A stretch of 64,000 nucleotides of DNA from Lathyrus oleraceus (GCF_024323335.1 NC_066579.1:237817475-237881474); one strand, 5' to 3'. Shown: positions 1 through 11,800, numbered from the stretch's first letter. Made by a program: numbers and translations. The notes: generated by a model not told the origin, from the letters alone.

Positions 1-195
1 CACGTAGGTGATATGGTGCTGAAAAGGATCCTTCCTCCTCAAAACGATCGAAGGGGCAAATGGACACCCAATTATGAAGGTCCGTTCGTGGTCAAGAAGG
101 TTTTCTCTGGCGGAGCCTTGTTGCTAACGACCATGGATGGCGAAGATTTTCCATCCCCTATGAATGCGGACGCAGTTAAAAAATACTTCGTGTAA
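1..195 (+). CDS. C-terminal end of Ogre-type Ty3/gypsy pol (element F), 5' end outside window
   Basis: The frame is open from base 1 to the TAA at 193-195 and gives about 64 residues. It matches the extreme C-terminus of the integrase region in elements A and B in this window: the segment around GKWTPNYEGPFVVKKVFSGG, then a TTMDGEDFP block and a final DAVKKYF. In this group the tail follows the integrase core and is thought to help integrase bind DNA. No chromodomain is visible, as expected for Tat/Ogre elements. The first part of pol is upstream of the window, so start and integrity are unknown. The sequence after the stop, with AGAGACCCGCTGG and repeated 'aaagggcgacttgggcaaaa' words, is the same kind of 3' UTR that follows pol in A, which supports orientation and family. 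Confidence 0.9.
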   Translation, partial: HVGDMVLKRILPPQNDRRGKWTPNYEGPFVVKKVFSGGALLLTTMDGEDFPSPMNADAVKKYFV

Positions 196-1269
196 AGAGA
201 CCCGCTGGACGAAAAGAATAAAATAGTCCAGGAAAAAATGGGCATCCCGGCGAACCAAAAAAACAGAAAGAAAGGTTCGGGCAAAAATTAGGGATAAGAA
301 TGAAAAATTGTACACCCGGCAAGTCGAGAACCTGAAAGGGCGACTTGGGCAAAAAAGGGTATCCCGGTGGACTGAAAACTCGAAAGGGCAGTCCAGGCAA
401 AAGAGGGATTGAAACGAACAACTGCGTCTGGCATGATCGTTCGCTTTGGTTAAAGCATCATGGATAAATACCCGGTGGGGATCAATCGGAATCGTCTTGT
501 TCAGAAGGCAGAAAGCACGGAGAGTCTGAGGACATATGGGGTGTAACCGAGTTGGAACTCGATGAGATCACGGGTTTCACATTGCCATTAGGATAGATTT
601 TTCCTTTTGTGCGCAATTACCTCTTTTCAGGAATTGCTTCCTTTGTATTGCTCATTTGAGCCACACTTTTTTCCAATCAATAAAATGCATATTCAGTCAA
701 ATAACTTTGTTTTTGTCTTACATTACCGCTTTGATTGCGAAAACATCCGATTATTTTTGATAAAGAATCTTGCATTTTAAGACATACAGGTCCCTTCCAA
801 TGCATGTTTATAAGATTGAAAGCTTGAAATCTTATTCGGAAGGTTGAGTGACCCAAGTGTTGAAATCTTGACACGTCTGGGGCACGGTTTTATCTAACGA
901 TCTGTTTTGCAGGTGCTGTTAGTTATTTTCACTCACTTGCAGGTTGTGATGTGGAAGCTTGTCGACAAAAAAACAAATCCCCGTGGAGTCCAATCAGGGA
1001 CGAGCAAGTTGGAGAACAGTGCATAGACGACGAGAGACGTACGACGACCCTTGGAATTAATCAAGAAGACTCTTCAAAGTCGGAAAATTGAAATTTCTGT
1101 ATAAATCCCAGGAGTTCGACCTTCGTCGAGCGCGGAGCGGTTGGGAATACAAGATGATGGAGCAGAAAAGGTCCAGACGAGTCTGGGAGTTCTCAAAAGT
1201 GGAAAGATGATACGAGATTGGGAGGCGGATACCGTGGTTCGACGAGTCGACGGGTGTTCTGTACCAACT

Positions 1270-2010
1270 TTTCTCATTTCCCCAGCTATATCCCCAAGCG
1301 GAGTTGTGAGGACTAACTCCCCAGCAGATCCAAGGTCTGTGGATCCCCTAGCTGAGTCAGGATGGTTATCCCCGGCAGGTTTAAAACGGTGTTTCCTCAG
1401 CAGCCAGGCCTGAAGGTTGCTATTCCCCGAGTGGAGCGGGTTTCAATGAAATATATCTCCAGCAGTGTTCATCCTACCAGTGGATCGGATGAGTTTCCGT
1501 AGCAGACTGTTATTTGCATCCCCAGCTGAGTTGATTCTACCTATGGATTGCATGGGTTGTCCCCAGCGGAGTAGCATTCGCTTCCCTAGCAGGGTCAGGA
1601 TGGTTATCCCCAGCAGGTGTCAGATCGATGCTTCCCCAGTTGCCAGGCCTGGAGGTGGCTGTTTCCCAGCAGAGTGTCTGTGAGCATTTCCCAGTGAAGT
1701 CGTCAGGTATCTGTGAGGGTTCTCCAAGCAGAGACGGTATTGATATCCTCAGCAAGTCAAAGACCGATGTATCCCCACAGGGCGTGGGTGGTTATTATCC
1801 CCAGTAGTTTCCCGAGCGGATTGGGTGCAAAGGAGGTTCTTCCCCAGCAAGGGTTACCTTTTCCCAGCAGCAGTGCTATTCCCCAGCGGGGTGGAGATCG
1901 GAGTATTGACGAGTTCCTCAACGGAGGGTCTCGTGCTCCCCAGCAGAATCCCTTGAGGGGGATGCTTTTTATACATTCATCATGTAGAATAAGCATAGCA
2001 TATTGCATAA
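1270..2010 (+). repeat. Dispersed TCCCCAGCRGAGT-like motif array
   Basis: About twenty degenerate copies of a 10-13 base word, for example TCCCCAGCAGAT at 1318, TCCCCAGCTGAGT at 1519, TCCCCAGCGGAGT at 1560, TCCCCAGCAGGT at 1607 and TCCCAGCAGAGT at 1663. Further copies lie near 1798, 1840, 1880, 1936, 2188, 2590 and 3356. Spacing is irregular (30-60 bases). The word is the reverse complement of the inner part of the PBS used by B (37915-37932) and nearly that of A (13802-13819). Confidence 0.75.
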
Positions 2011-2156
2011 TAAATCGCGTAGCATTTCCATAATTATGGAGTATTACGCAGAAAAAGTCATGCATCATTGCAAGCATAGGCTAGTCTCAAGCTGTGGTTA
2101 TTGTTTGAGAGGTGGTTTCGACAGAAGTTGGAAGATGCTACTCTGATGGGTTTAGC

Positions 2157-2676
2157 ATCATGATGTCAGATCAGCAATATTCCCCAGTAGTGCGATGCTG
2201 GAGGAAACTTTTCCGTCGGACAGAGATAGAAGTGTTACGCGATCAGCGCGACTCGAGCCGTGTTTACCGCTTGAGATTTGGTTTTGCCGGACAGTGAAGA
2301 CGATACTCCGAGGAGTTCAGCATTGTGAGTTTGGAGCAACAGTATTTCCCAGTCATCAGTAAGTGTCTGGTCGAGCTTTCTTTGGTGCCTGTAAACATCA
2401 TCGTTCGATGTCCAGTAAACGTCGAGTTTTCTCCCAGTCATCAGTTAGTGTCTGGTCGAGTTTTCTTTGGTGCCTGTAAACATCATCGTTCGATGTCCAG
2501 TAAACGTCGAGTTTTCTCCCAGTCATCAGTCAGTGTCTGGTTGAAAGTGTTACTCTGAGGAGTTCAGCATCATGACGTCAGATCAGCAGTGTTCCCCAGT
2601 AGTGCGATACTGGAGGAAATTTTTCCGTCGGACGGAGATGGAAATAAAATCAAAGGACGTTACGCGATCAGCGCGA
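2157..2676 (+). repeat. Duplicated block of about 95 bp, copies near 2157 and 2569
   Basis: The stretch starting ATCATGATGTCAGATCAGCA at 2157 recurs at 2569 as ATCATGACGTCAGATCAGCA. Both continue through a CCCCAGTAGTGCGAT word, GGAGGAAA and TTTTTCCGTCGGAC to a GTTACGCGATCAGCGCGAC segment. The second copy has about 15 extra bases before that last segment. The 85-bp tandem repeat lies between them, so the region probably grew by stepwise duplication. Confidence 0.75.
2348..2545 (+). repeat. 85-bp tandem repeat, about 2.3 copies
   Basis: The anchor CCCAGTCATCAG occurs at 2348, 2433 and 2518, exactly 85 bases apart. Each unit continues with AGTGTCTGGTCGAG, TTTCTTTGGTGCCTGTAAAC and ATCATCGTTCGATGTCCAGT. 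Units differ at only a few positions, so the expansion is recent relative to the flanking 3' UTR. Confidence 0.85.
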
Positions 2677-2684
2677 CAATCGGG

Positions 2685-3245
2685 GTTCAAATGGAGAAAG
2701 GGAAATGTTGAGGCATTTCCTGGAGATCGGGGTTCAAATGGAGAAAAGGAAATGTTGAGACATTTTCTGGAGATTGGGGTCCAAATGGAGATTGGAGTTG
2801 AAGATTATATCCGGGATGAGGTCCGTAAGATTGTCTTCTTTTCATGTGTCACCTTAGACTTTGGCGGATGCCAGCAGAGGTCGTTATGGGTGTCTTCGGA
2901 TGAAGAGATGCACATGTTACCTTCCTTTGTGAAGGTGTACCCTCTGATATGTCGCCCTCAGAGTGGTTGGGTGTTATTTCCGACGTTGCCAGCGGAATTA
3001 TCACGAGAAATGGGAGAACGGGGTTCACGTGGAGAAAGGGAAGTGTTGAGGCATTTTCGGGAGATTGGGGTTCAAATGGAGAAAGGGAAATGTTGCGACA
3101 TTTTCTGGAGATCGGGGTTCACAATGGCGATCGCAAGTTATCGTCAGGCGACTGGGGTTCAAATGGAGAAAAGGAGACACGAGGTGTTTTCTGGAGAATG
3201 GGGTTCATTATTTTGGCAAGAAGGATAGCGGGGTTCAGATGCAGT
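2685..3245 (+). repeat. Degenerate 44-49 bp GGGGTTCAAATGGAGAAA minisatellite
   Basis: Units begin with GGGGTTCAAATGGAGAAA or a close variant near 2690, 2733, 2776, 3020, 3067, 3116, 3156 and 3201. Most continue with GGAAATGTTGAGGCATTTTC and TGGAGATC. A unique 200-base stretch (about 2800-3010) interrupts the array. The strand is purine-rich. Further GGGGTTCAAGAAAAAG words follow at 3275 and 3323. Confidence 0.8.
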
Positions 3246-3500
3246 GATCTGGGATCATTGGCGTAAGAAAATTTCGGGGTTCAAGAAAAAGAAAAAGATT
3301 ATCAGTTAGAAAGGAAATTTTGGGGTTCAAGAAAAGCAAAAAAAAAAAGATATAATCCCCAGCGGATGTGTGGTATTCAGGCCATGGTTATCCCTGCGCT
3401 ACCATTTATTTTGGTATCCAGGTCGACGTTTTTCGGTATTCAGACCGGCTTTTCCGTTCCAGACGGATTTTTGTTTCGAGATTGTGTTTCGAGATTTTGT

Positions 3501-3811
3501 TTAAAACAACAATTTGAAAAATTTTATTTGTTTAAAACAATGACATTTTATCAATTAAAACATGCAAAACATCTATCGAATTGAAACAAATAAGAGTGCA
3601 AATAATTGGGTAAAAGCTCAAATTGATTTGATGGAATGGTAGCCTGCAAATGGTAAGACTCCATAGATTTGTACAAATTTGAAATCAGTGATATATATTG
3701 GAAGAGGGCTACATTGAACATAATGATGCTTTCTCTACCAATTTGAATCTCGATGTATTCGAAGCTTCAGTCAACGACGAATCGAGAATCTCTGACAAAC
3801 AGACAGCTATG
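3501..3811 (-). other. Distal 3' UTR of element B, left piece
   Basis: Non-coding. It reads continuously into 8690-8849 once solo LTR S1 and one copy of its CTATG duplication are removed, so it belongs to the same host sequence, the minus-strand element B. The left limit is uncertain because it merges with the F 3' UTR without a visible LTR between them. Confidence 0.5.
3807..3811. repeat. Target-site duplication CTATG, left copy of solo LTR S1
   Basis: CTATG directly precedes TGTAACACC (LTR start at 3812). The same five bases follow the LTR end at 8690-8694. Five-base duplications are standard for Ty3/gypsy integrases. Confidence 0.9.
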
Positions 3812-5844
3812 TGTAACACCTCAAAATTTGCCCTCCTCTCTTGGGACTAGCATAACATATTGCATATCATTTGTAGGTCATTAGGCATTGCATATTGCAT
3901 ATCATGTGGTTACATTGTGCAAGTCATCCTCACAAGTCTTGAGCAGAAGATGAAGAGGTGGAGATGCAAGTTAGGGTTTTATGGACTGATCATTAGCCAT
4001 TTGAGGATTGGGCTATGAATTAGGGTTTTTGGAGATTGAGCTGCATCTTGTTTAAATGATACATCATCATCATCATGGTCTTGATGTCATCCAAGAGATT
4101 CAGAAGATTGATCATATTCCTTGAGATTAGGGTTTTGACCACTGGTCAACCCTAATCAGTTGCATTGGGCCAATCAGGGCATGGCAAGGAGATGGGGTCT
4201 GCAATGGATATGGGGATCATTTCATGATTGTATTGAGCTTATGGAGGCTAGGGTTTCATCCTTGAGCCATTTCTCCAGAGAATTGGGGATCAGATGGATC
4301 AGTGCATTGCCAAATTCATCTATCAGTTGAAAAAGTCAACTGTGGTCAACTGTGCTTGATTTTATGGATTTGGAGGTGGAAGTGAGTTGGATACACTTCA
4401 TTCATGTTGAAACAAGTGTCATTTGACATGTCCAAGCTCAAGAATGAAGAAAATAAAGTCAGGACAAAAATTGCCAAAAATGGAAAGTGACTTGTAATGG
4501 AAGTTTCCAAAAATGGAAAGTTTTTCATCACAAAATTACGTGTCCAAAAAAGCTTCAAATGAAAATTTGTTCAACATGAAAATTGAAGATCTTGTTCTCA
4601 CCTTTCCAAAAAGTCCAAGAACTTGAAATTCCCATGTATGGTTGGCAAGTTATGGTCCATTCATTTTCCAAAAATACCTATAATCAAAGTGGCATAACTT
4701 TCACATGGAATGTCCAAAATGGTTGATCTTTTTATGAGCAAACTCCATTTCACATGTACTTTCATGGTGCATAATCAAAATTCATCAAAAATGGTCAATG
4801 CAAAAGGTCAATTTTCAAGTGCACTAATTAAATCCAAGGGCAAAATGGTCCAAGTTGAGAAATACATGGAATTTTGGAATGAGGATTTTTGCAACACATC
4901 ACAAATGCCAAATAGAAGTTGTTTGAGCTGTCATGAGCTGTCATGGTTCAATATTTGGCAAGGGCATTTTTGGAACTCTCACTTAAATTTCACATTATGC
5001 TAATCACATGAGTTTTTGCTAATTGGTGATTAAGAGAGTGATTAAGGTGAAGTATAAAGTTCTAATCATAACTGAATTGCAAATCATAATCACAATTCTC
5101 AAGATCCTAACTAACTTTCCCTCCAAATTCACAAAAACTCTCCAAAATCTTCATCAAACAATTTTGATCCAAACTCCATCGTTTCTCAACCAAATTGCTT
5201 GATTCTTCTTGATTCGTGCTCCACATATCTTCCTCTCCAACTGTTTTGGTGAATTGTTGCAAGAATCTTCAAGAACCTCAACTGTTCAAAGTAAGCTCAT
5301 CAATGGTGATTTGATTATTCTCGCGCCTGGAGCATGCTGGAGCTGAGCTAGCCTTTCCATTCAACTTCATCATCAATAAGCATCATCTGTTTGTGCTTTT
5401 TAAGCTTGGAAACACAAGATTTCATCGCTGCTTCATTCAAGGTGCAAAAATTCGAAACTCACTATTGTGTAAATTATCATATGCGTTTTGAAGGTCTTTG
5501 AACATAGGTTAACATGCTATGCTTAGTTTTTGATTTGGTTGATTATTGAGAGAGAAATCTAGGATTAAAGATTGCATGTCAAAATTTCTTTCGTTCGATT
5601 CTTGCTGTACATGAATTTCTGGATGATTTCATAGTGATATTCGTGTTGTACGTACTTAGACCTTTCCATCCATATATCATTTGTGCATTTTGGTTGAGAT
5701 TTGAGCGAAACCGATTTTGGAAATGGATGAATAAGAACACGCGATGATGAACACGATTTCTGGAAAAAGTTTGGTGTTTGATCCGTTGCCATGCGTTTCC
5801 GTTTGAATCCTGTGTTTAGCGCCAAATCCAGCGAATCACACACT

Positions 5845-5887
5845 GCCACCGAATTAATAAAACGCATGCGTTTTGGCCAGGCGGTGG
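5845..5887. repeat. Nested palindrome in S1
   Basis: AAAACGCATGCGTTTT at 5859-5874 is a perfect 16-base palindrome. It is enclosed by CCACCG (5846-5851) and CGGTGG (5882-5887), which are reverse complements. It lies about 0.8 kb downstream of the likely transcription start of S1, in the R/U5 part. Confidence 0.85.
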
Positions 5888-8184
5888 ATATTTACGCTTC
5901 TGCCACTGCTTCATTACATTAATTATTATTTCATTTTCTTTTTCTTTTCTTATTTCATTTTGTTACAAGAACTTCAAAAATTCCTAGAGGCTTCGAAACA
6001 CATCCAAATTTTGTGAAATTTTTTGCATAATGCTCATGATGATGTGTAGAATTTAATGGTTATTTTTGTGGATTTTTTGTATGTGTAGAAAAATAATTGG
6101 CCTAGGGTTTCTTGTTCATGTCACATTTATGTATGTCTTACCAAAACCTTCATGAAATGCTCATACCTTTAAAGAAATGGATGAAAATTTTTGTGCTTGT
6201 TTCGGACATGTTGATGGTGATTTTCATGTAGAGTTTGTGATTTTTGGGTACTTGGTGATGGAGATATGATTTTTTGAATAGAGGTGTGACAATTTGTGTC
6301 ACACCAAGCTAGGTCAACTTTCTGATTTTATTTAAAATGCCTAGGAATGTTGAATTGCTCCAATTTTTTGCATGAATGATCATTGATATGTCAAGATAGC
6401 ATGTGATTTTTGCTGGAATTGTTGATGTCATTTTCTAATTGATTGATAATTTTCTTCTCTGTTGGCTCATTTTGTGAAGTTGTGTGACACATGTTGGCAT
6501 TTTGTTTGTGAAATTCTCATAGTGTATTGGATGAGGATGAAATTTGGTGTGAGCATTGAAGACACATTATAGGACATCATGGTTTTGATCCCATTCATTT
6601 CTTAGTTGTTGTCACTGTTTTATGATTTATGGAATTTGATGCTTGTGTTGATGCCTTGAATTGGCTTGTATAAATGTGTCTGGACTTCTTGATTTTCATT
6701 GACCTACTTTCTTTTGTCCAATTGAGCTGAAAATTGACATGCTATACATTGAATGTGTCCTGTTTAGGTGTGAATTTTTGTGGAATTAATTGAATTGTTT
6801 TGGTATGCTTTTGATTGAGATAGTTCTGTTTGGTCTTTTGAAGTTGCAAATTGCATGATTGATGTTAAATTGTGCATGAAATGATAATGGTGATTGATAT
6901 GAGCATGGGACCAATTGCATTTACTTTTAATTTGTTTGTGATTTTTGTTGGTTTGCACTTGCTGTTTAGAATTTTTTATCCCTTTTGGACCCTAGGCTTG
7001 GCCTAGTGGTCTTGTTTCTCACATTTGGTTTGGATTTTCAGGATGAAATGCACATTGCTTAAGGAGATTGCTTCAAGTCAATTTGGATTGAGTTTTGTTT
7101 GATGTTGTGAACTAACATTGACTTTGTGTTGTAGGTTTGATGCTTGAGCTTGAGCTCATGGCTTGCACTTATGTGCATTAACTTGTGTTGTCTGTATAGA
7201 TTGACTTTTGCTGTTTACTGTTGGGTTGTCTGAGTACTGATGATACTTGATTGATTTCAGGTACATTAAGTCGCTTACAGTTCTTTAAGAACTTGCTTGC
7301 TGCTGCTTGGTTGTATAAATCAGTTGAGGTAGACTCTCTTGTCTCCATGTAGTCTGGAAGACCTGGCTTGTTATTTAGCCAGGCAACTGTCTGAAGTCCT
7401 CCTTAAGAGGCGATGTCTGTGATTGTTTACTTTTGTGCCAAGCAGGTAAAGACCTCTATGAGGCAATTGGCGGAACCCAAGGGATATGCAATCTATCCCC
7501 CGCTATTCTGTTGAGTCGTCCCTCTGCTCACACCACTGTGTAGATGCATTGGGACACAAACCCAAGATCTTGTACTTTGTATAGTTGTGTCAGAGTCTTG
7601 AGCGTAGAAGGGTCCCTCCATTCTGGACCCACGCTCCTTTGTCTGAAGCTCTCCCTGATCAGGAATAAGAGCTGTGAAGTCTGATCTTCACTCACCTTTC
7701 ATCAGCTTCACCTTAGCCTCTCAATGGCAAGGTTAAGAGCTAACTCTACCCTTGTACAAATGACTTGCCTCGGCAGTCCACCCTTGTTTGAGCCTCACTT
7801 GACTGGATATAGTGTGTGCTTTGTGAATATTTGTTTGAAATGTTTGTTTTATTGTGATTGATGCTTGCATGCTTGCTTTCTTCCTGGATAGGATTAGCTT
7901 GCTGTTGTGCAAGTAGGTAGAAACCACAACATAGGGCAATGATGCATGATAACACTAGGCTCGAATACAGCTCCCTTGTAGTGTGTCTCCCCTTGGTTTC
8001 TGGCTAGAATTTCTTTCCCTTTCAGGGGAACTACATCGCCCTGATCCTCGTTCCAGACGAGGTATGTAGGCAGGAGACCGTGCGAGGTCTCTCCGGGCAC
8101 TTTTTTTCTTTTTGTGTGTGTGCTTGACGGTTATAGGCTCGAGTTCCCGACTCCCTATTAACTCGTTTGGTTGTTGTGTGCTTG

Positions 8185-8290
8185 GAAGCTGATGTAAGTC
8201 CATCGAGTGGCATTCGGGTTCCAGTGTGCGTGTGTTTGGTTCGGATGCTGATGTAAGTCCAATGATTGGCATTCAGGCTCCATGTTTGCC
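8185..8290 (+). repeat. Short tandem repeat in S1, two copies
   Basis: GCTGATGTAAGTCCATCGAG at 8188 recurs as GCTGATGTAAGTCCAATGAT about 68 bases later, each followed by TGGCATTC and GGG/AGG TTCC. The core, GTAAGTCCA..TGGCATTC, is the reverse complement of the core of the seven-copy array in the LTR of B (49540-49900). Confidence 0.7.
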
Positions 8291-8689
8291 TGTGTTTGTG
8301 TTTGCTTGTTTGGCGTGCGTGAGCCGAACTACGGCAGCTCTGATTCTCATTCCAGACGAGATACGTAGGCATAGGATGCGACGTCCTATCGAGCTCTCTT
8401 CCTCTTAACCCCACCTGTGTTGTCTTCGGTGCGTGTGTGCGTATGATGTTTTAGCAACCTTTTCTTTTCTTAGAGCGTGGATCCCGTCGAGTACGACGGA
8501 CGTGAGGGGTGCTAATACCTTCCTCTTGCGTAACCGACTCCCTTACCCTTTCTCTTTGGTCGCGAGACCATGCTTTTTCCAGGTTTCTCTGAGCGTTTCC
8601 TTTCCCTATCTTGGGATAAATAACGCGCAGTGGCAGCTCTGTGTTGTGTTTTTGTTTTAGCCCGCCGGTTGTTTTTCGCGGATGCGACA

Positions 8690-8849
8690 CTATGGAACAG
8701 AAAGTCTTGTCAGGATGCAGTTACTTGCCAAATCCCTAATTTTTGCCTAGATTGCCCCAGGGTGAGGTACTCAATCTAGCGAGATGCAAATACTCTCTTT
8801 TTTCATGTCTCTAACTTTTGCCTGGATCACCCTTTCGGGTTCTCCACCG
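8690..8849 (-). other. 3' UTR of element B, middle piece
   Basis: Non-coding sequence between S1 and A. Read on the minus strand it has the 'gaacccgaaagggtgatccaggc' and 'ggcaatctaggcaaaaatta' words typical of the UTR just after Ogre pol. It continues the 28025-28112 segment once A and one CACCG are removed. Confidence 0.75.
8845..8849. repeat. Target-site duplication CACCG, left copy of element A
   Basis: CACCG precedes the LTR start TGTTGCACCCC at 8850 and recurs at 28025-28029 directly after the 3' LTR end TGTTACA. Confidence 0.9.
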
Positions 8850-11800
8850 TGTTGCACCCCAAAATTTGCCCTCTATTTTTAACTCTAACCAATTTTTTGT
8901 TTCACATTCATTTGCATCATCTTCATAGCATAACATTTTTTTCTGTCTTAATATTAGCCGGAATAATTTCTCGGAATTTACAAACAGACTGGTCAAATTA
9001 ACTTTTTAACTGTGCCTAAAATTAGTCAACGAAAAAATGTCAAGTTTAAGTTTGCAAATGTCGGTAACATTAATTTGCGGTTCACGTGGTTTAATTTGAC
9101 ATGCTAAAACTATTTTTACGACTATTTTTGGTCATATGTTGATCAGTCTGAGCAGTTTAAACGGTCATAATTTTTATTTCAAAATCCGACCAAACGCTGT
9201 ATTTTTCTGAGTCATTTATTTTGCGCTGATTATTTTGACGTGTTCATTTTATTTTTTCGAGCATTTTGGTGCCCGACTTTTTTTTTTTTGAGTCTATTTA
9301 TTTTTATATTGGGTCTAGAATAAATAAATAGGTTAATTAGTTTTTATTTTAATTTTAACTATTTTAATTATTTAACTTTATTCAGTTTTTAATTTAATAT
9401 TGGGTTTCAAAATAAACTTAGGCCCATTATCATTAACCTAATTTGTTCCTATATATATTTAGTAGCATGACTGATAGAGGGAGGCCAAAAGACAGAACAA
9501 AAAAGAGAAACTGAGAGTGGCTGATCTATACTATCGTACACACAGTTTGATAATAGTTTATATATGATATATATTTTATCTATTTTGTGATATATTTGTT
9601 ACTGTGTTTCAAATACATGTTCATATGTGTGACTGTGTTATGTATTCCAGATACATGCGGTTTGGTTAAATATATCAGGATATCTCCGTTTTGCTTTTTT
9701 TATGCACATAAGTATAACATGTATAATAGTTTGGTTCATTGTATTATGTATTTGATGTGTTTGTTTTTATATAAGTTTTACATGTCTCATAATATATAAT
9801 ATAATATAATAATAATTTTGTTGTTAATAAAAATGCATATGGATCATATAATATATAATTTATAATATGTAACTAGTGTGTTAAATATATATATATTTCT
9901 ATTTTATGTTATAATTTGATTATGTTTTCGGATCCGATCGTGTCAATACGCCGTTTTCACATATACGTGTATGAGGCGTGACATTTGTGTTATCCGATCC
10001 AGTTGCGATGATCGCAATTTTGCGCTAGCAACGCCGTTGTTTTTTTTTAATTCATATTTTTTTTATATACATATATTTAGATCTGCACATTTTTTTTCAT
10101 AACTAACTACCCTGATTTTTCCTAAACCCTGACAATTTCGCCACAAACTCTAAATTTCAAACTTAAAACTTTAACCGTGTTATTTCCTCTAAACCATAAA
10201 CCTTTTCTTAAACCTTAACAAACCTTATTATTATTTCCTATTTTCGCTCATATTTATGTTATTCATACACTGTAACTGCTTCGCCCTTGTAATATTTTAA
10301 GTTTTAACTTGTAATATTTTCAGTTTTACTTTTCGCCATCTTTATTATGTAACTGCACCAAAGCGTTGTAATAATTAGGGTTTTATTTTCTGTCATTTAT
10401 TTTCTGCCATTTTATTTTTCTGCCATTTATTTTTCTGCCATTTAAATTCCTGCCATTGATCCTATATTAACTGCGTGGTTTAGTAATGTAGGGCGTGAAA
10501 ACCTACTAAATTAATTATTTAATATTTTTCTATAACCTTTATATTTTTCGTAAATAAATAATAAATACTAACTATTTTAATAACTTTTTTTTTATTACTT
10601 ACTTATAATAATAAATCCTCATATATTTTGTAAATAAAATCTAATTGACCATTTTTCTAATTGAATAATAATAATAAACCTATTAATCTAATAATTTGAT
10701 ATTTTCTATAATCTTTATTTATTTTGTAAATAACTAACTTAATATTTTTCATATAACTCTTTTATTTTATAATTTGTACATTAATGTATTTTAAATTCTT
10801 TTATTATTACTAATTTATTTTAAACTCATATTTTTCTAATAACTTCTAAAAAAAATCTAACTTGTTTAATCTAAAATAATTTCTTTTAAAATTCTAACCT
10901 TTTTATTATCACTTTATTATTATTCTTATTTTATTATTGCTTTATTACCATTGTTTATTTATTATTTTATTATTATTTGCTTTTATCTATTCTATTTTTG
11001 CTTCATTATTTTCCTTATTTTAATTTTGTTTTATTTATAATATTAGGAACAAATGTATAGGTTGTAAATTTATTCTTTCTCGTCTGATTATTATGTATCT
11101 GTCCCATAGCCATGTAATAGTTTAGGAATTTATTTTTCTTGCTTCTATTTTTGTAAATATTTATTGCGTGGTTAGTAATTTAGGGAGTGCAAAAAAAACT
11201 AACTGTAAATAATTGAACTTAGAAAATTAAATTCAAGACAAATATCTGAAAAATAACACTCACACACGTAGGTCGGTCTTTGGTCAAGTCCCTCGAAAAT
11301 AGGGGTGTCTTAAGCAAAGTCCCTTCAAACAGAAAAATCATCAAGTCCCTATAAACTTAAAAGATCAAGTCCCTACGAGGTTGCCTACGATATAATGATC
11401 TTGTCCCTTCGGTAAATATGATGATAGTCCCTACGAGTTGCTAAAGACACCCCTTATGTTGCCTTCATTGACCATACGATGACCCTACGCCCGTCCCTTA
11501 AACACATCCAAGGTAATGACTACCTATTCCTTAATAATAGGGACAGTCTTACCATTGAAAGAATATACGAGAACACGAAAGACTTAATCTAGGGTAGGTA
11601 TCACATAGTTACTTGCTCACACTTTTCAAAATTACTTTTACACCTCACAATTTCTAAACTAGGCTTTGTATACACCCATACGAGGGTCATTACAAAGTAC
11701 TTAAAGAAATTTTTCTAATCACACACTACACTCTTGCAAACAAACAAAGTGAGCTAAGTAACTAAGAGCCCATGGATAACCATGGATATAAAGGATGCTA

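Larger units (their letters stand above)
196..3500 (+). other. Long 3' UTR-like region of element F, repeat-rich, no gene
   Basis: Non-coding sequence directly after the F pol stop. Bases 196-420 carry the 'gacttgggcaaaaaagggtatcccgg' type of sequence also found after pol in A (22975-23165). From about 1270 onward it is built from degenerate short repeats (CCCCAGC words, an 85-bp tandem repeat, a roughly 45-bp GGGGTTC repeat). Ogre 3' UTRs are known to be hypervariable and repeat-rich. Open frames here, such as the 218-codon frame at 2572-3228, consist of minisatellite and match no retroelement protein. Where F stops and the opposite-strand UTR of B begins cannot be fixed; about 3500 is a guess. 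Confidence 0.6.
3812..8689 (+). mobile_element. Solo LTR (S1) of an Ogre-like element, 4878 bp
   Basis: It begins TGTAACACCTCAAAATTTGC and ends CGCGGATGCGACA, and is bounded on both sides by CTATG. No PBS, internal region or second LTR is present, so it is a solo LTR left by recombination between two LTRs. Its start resembles the LTR start of A (TGTTGCACCCCAAAATTTGC). A TATA-like GTATAAAG near 5052 suggests a U3 of about 1.2 kb. Near the 3' end it has an AATACCTTCC word (8514-8523) and a GTGGCAGCTC segment (8630-8639) comparable to the GGTGGCGACTC segment in the other LTRs. Small open frames at 7733-8690 are on the wrong strand for any retroelement gene and look random. No coding sequence is seen. 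Confidence 0.9.

Noticed and set aside
2572..3228. 218-codon plus-strand open frame
   Set aside because: It runs across the GGGGTTC minisatellite and the PBS-complement words of a 3' UTR; its repeats reflect DNA repeats and no retroelement or host domain is visible.
7733..8690. Cluster of overlapping 60-127 codon minus-strand frames in S1
   Set aside because: They lie in several frames at once inside an LTR, opposite to its direction, with no domain; chance frames in a less AT-rich segment.
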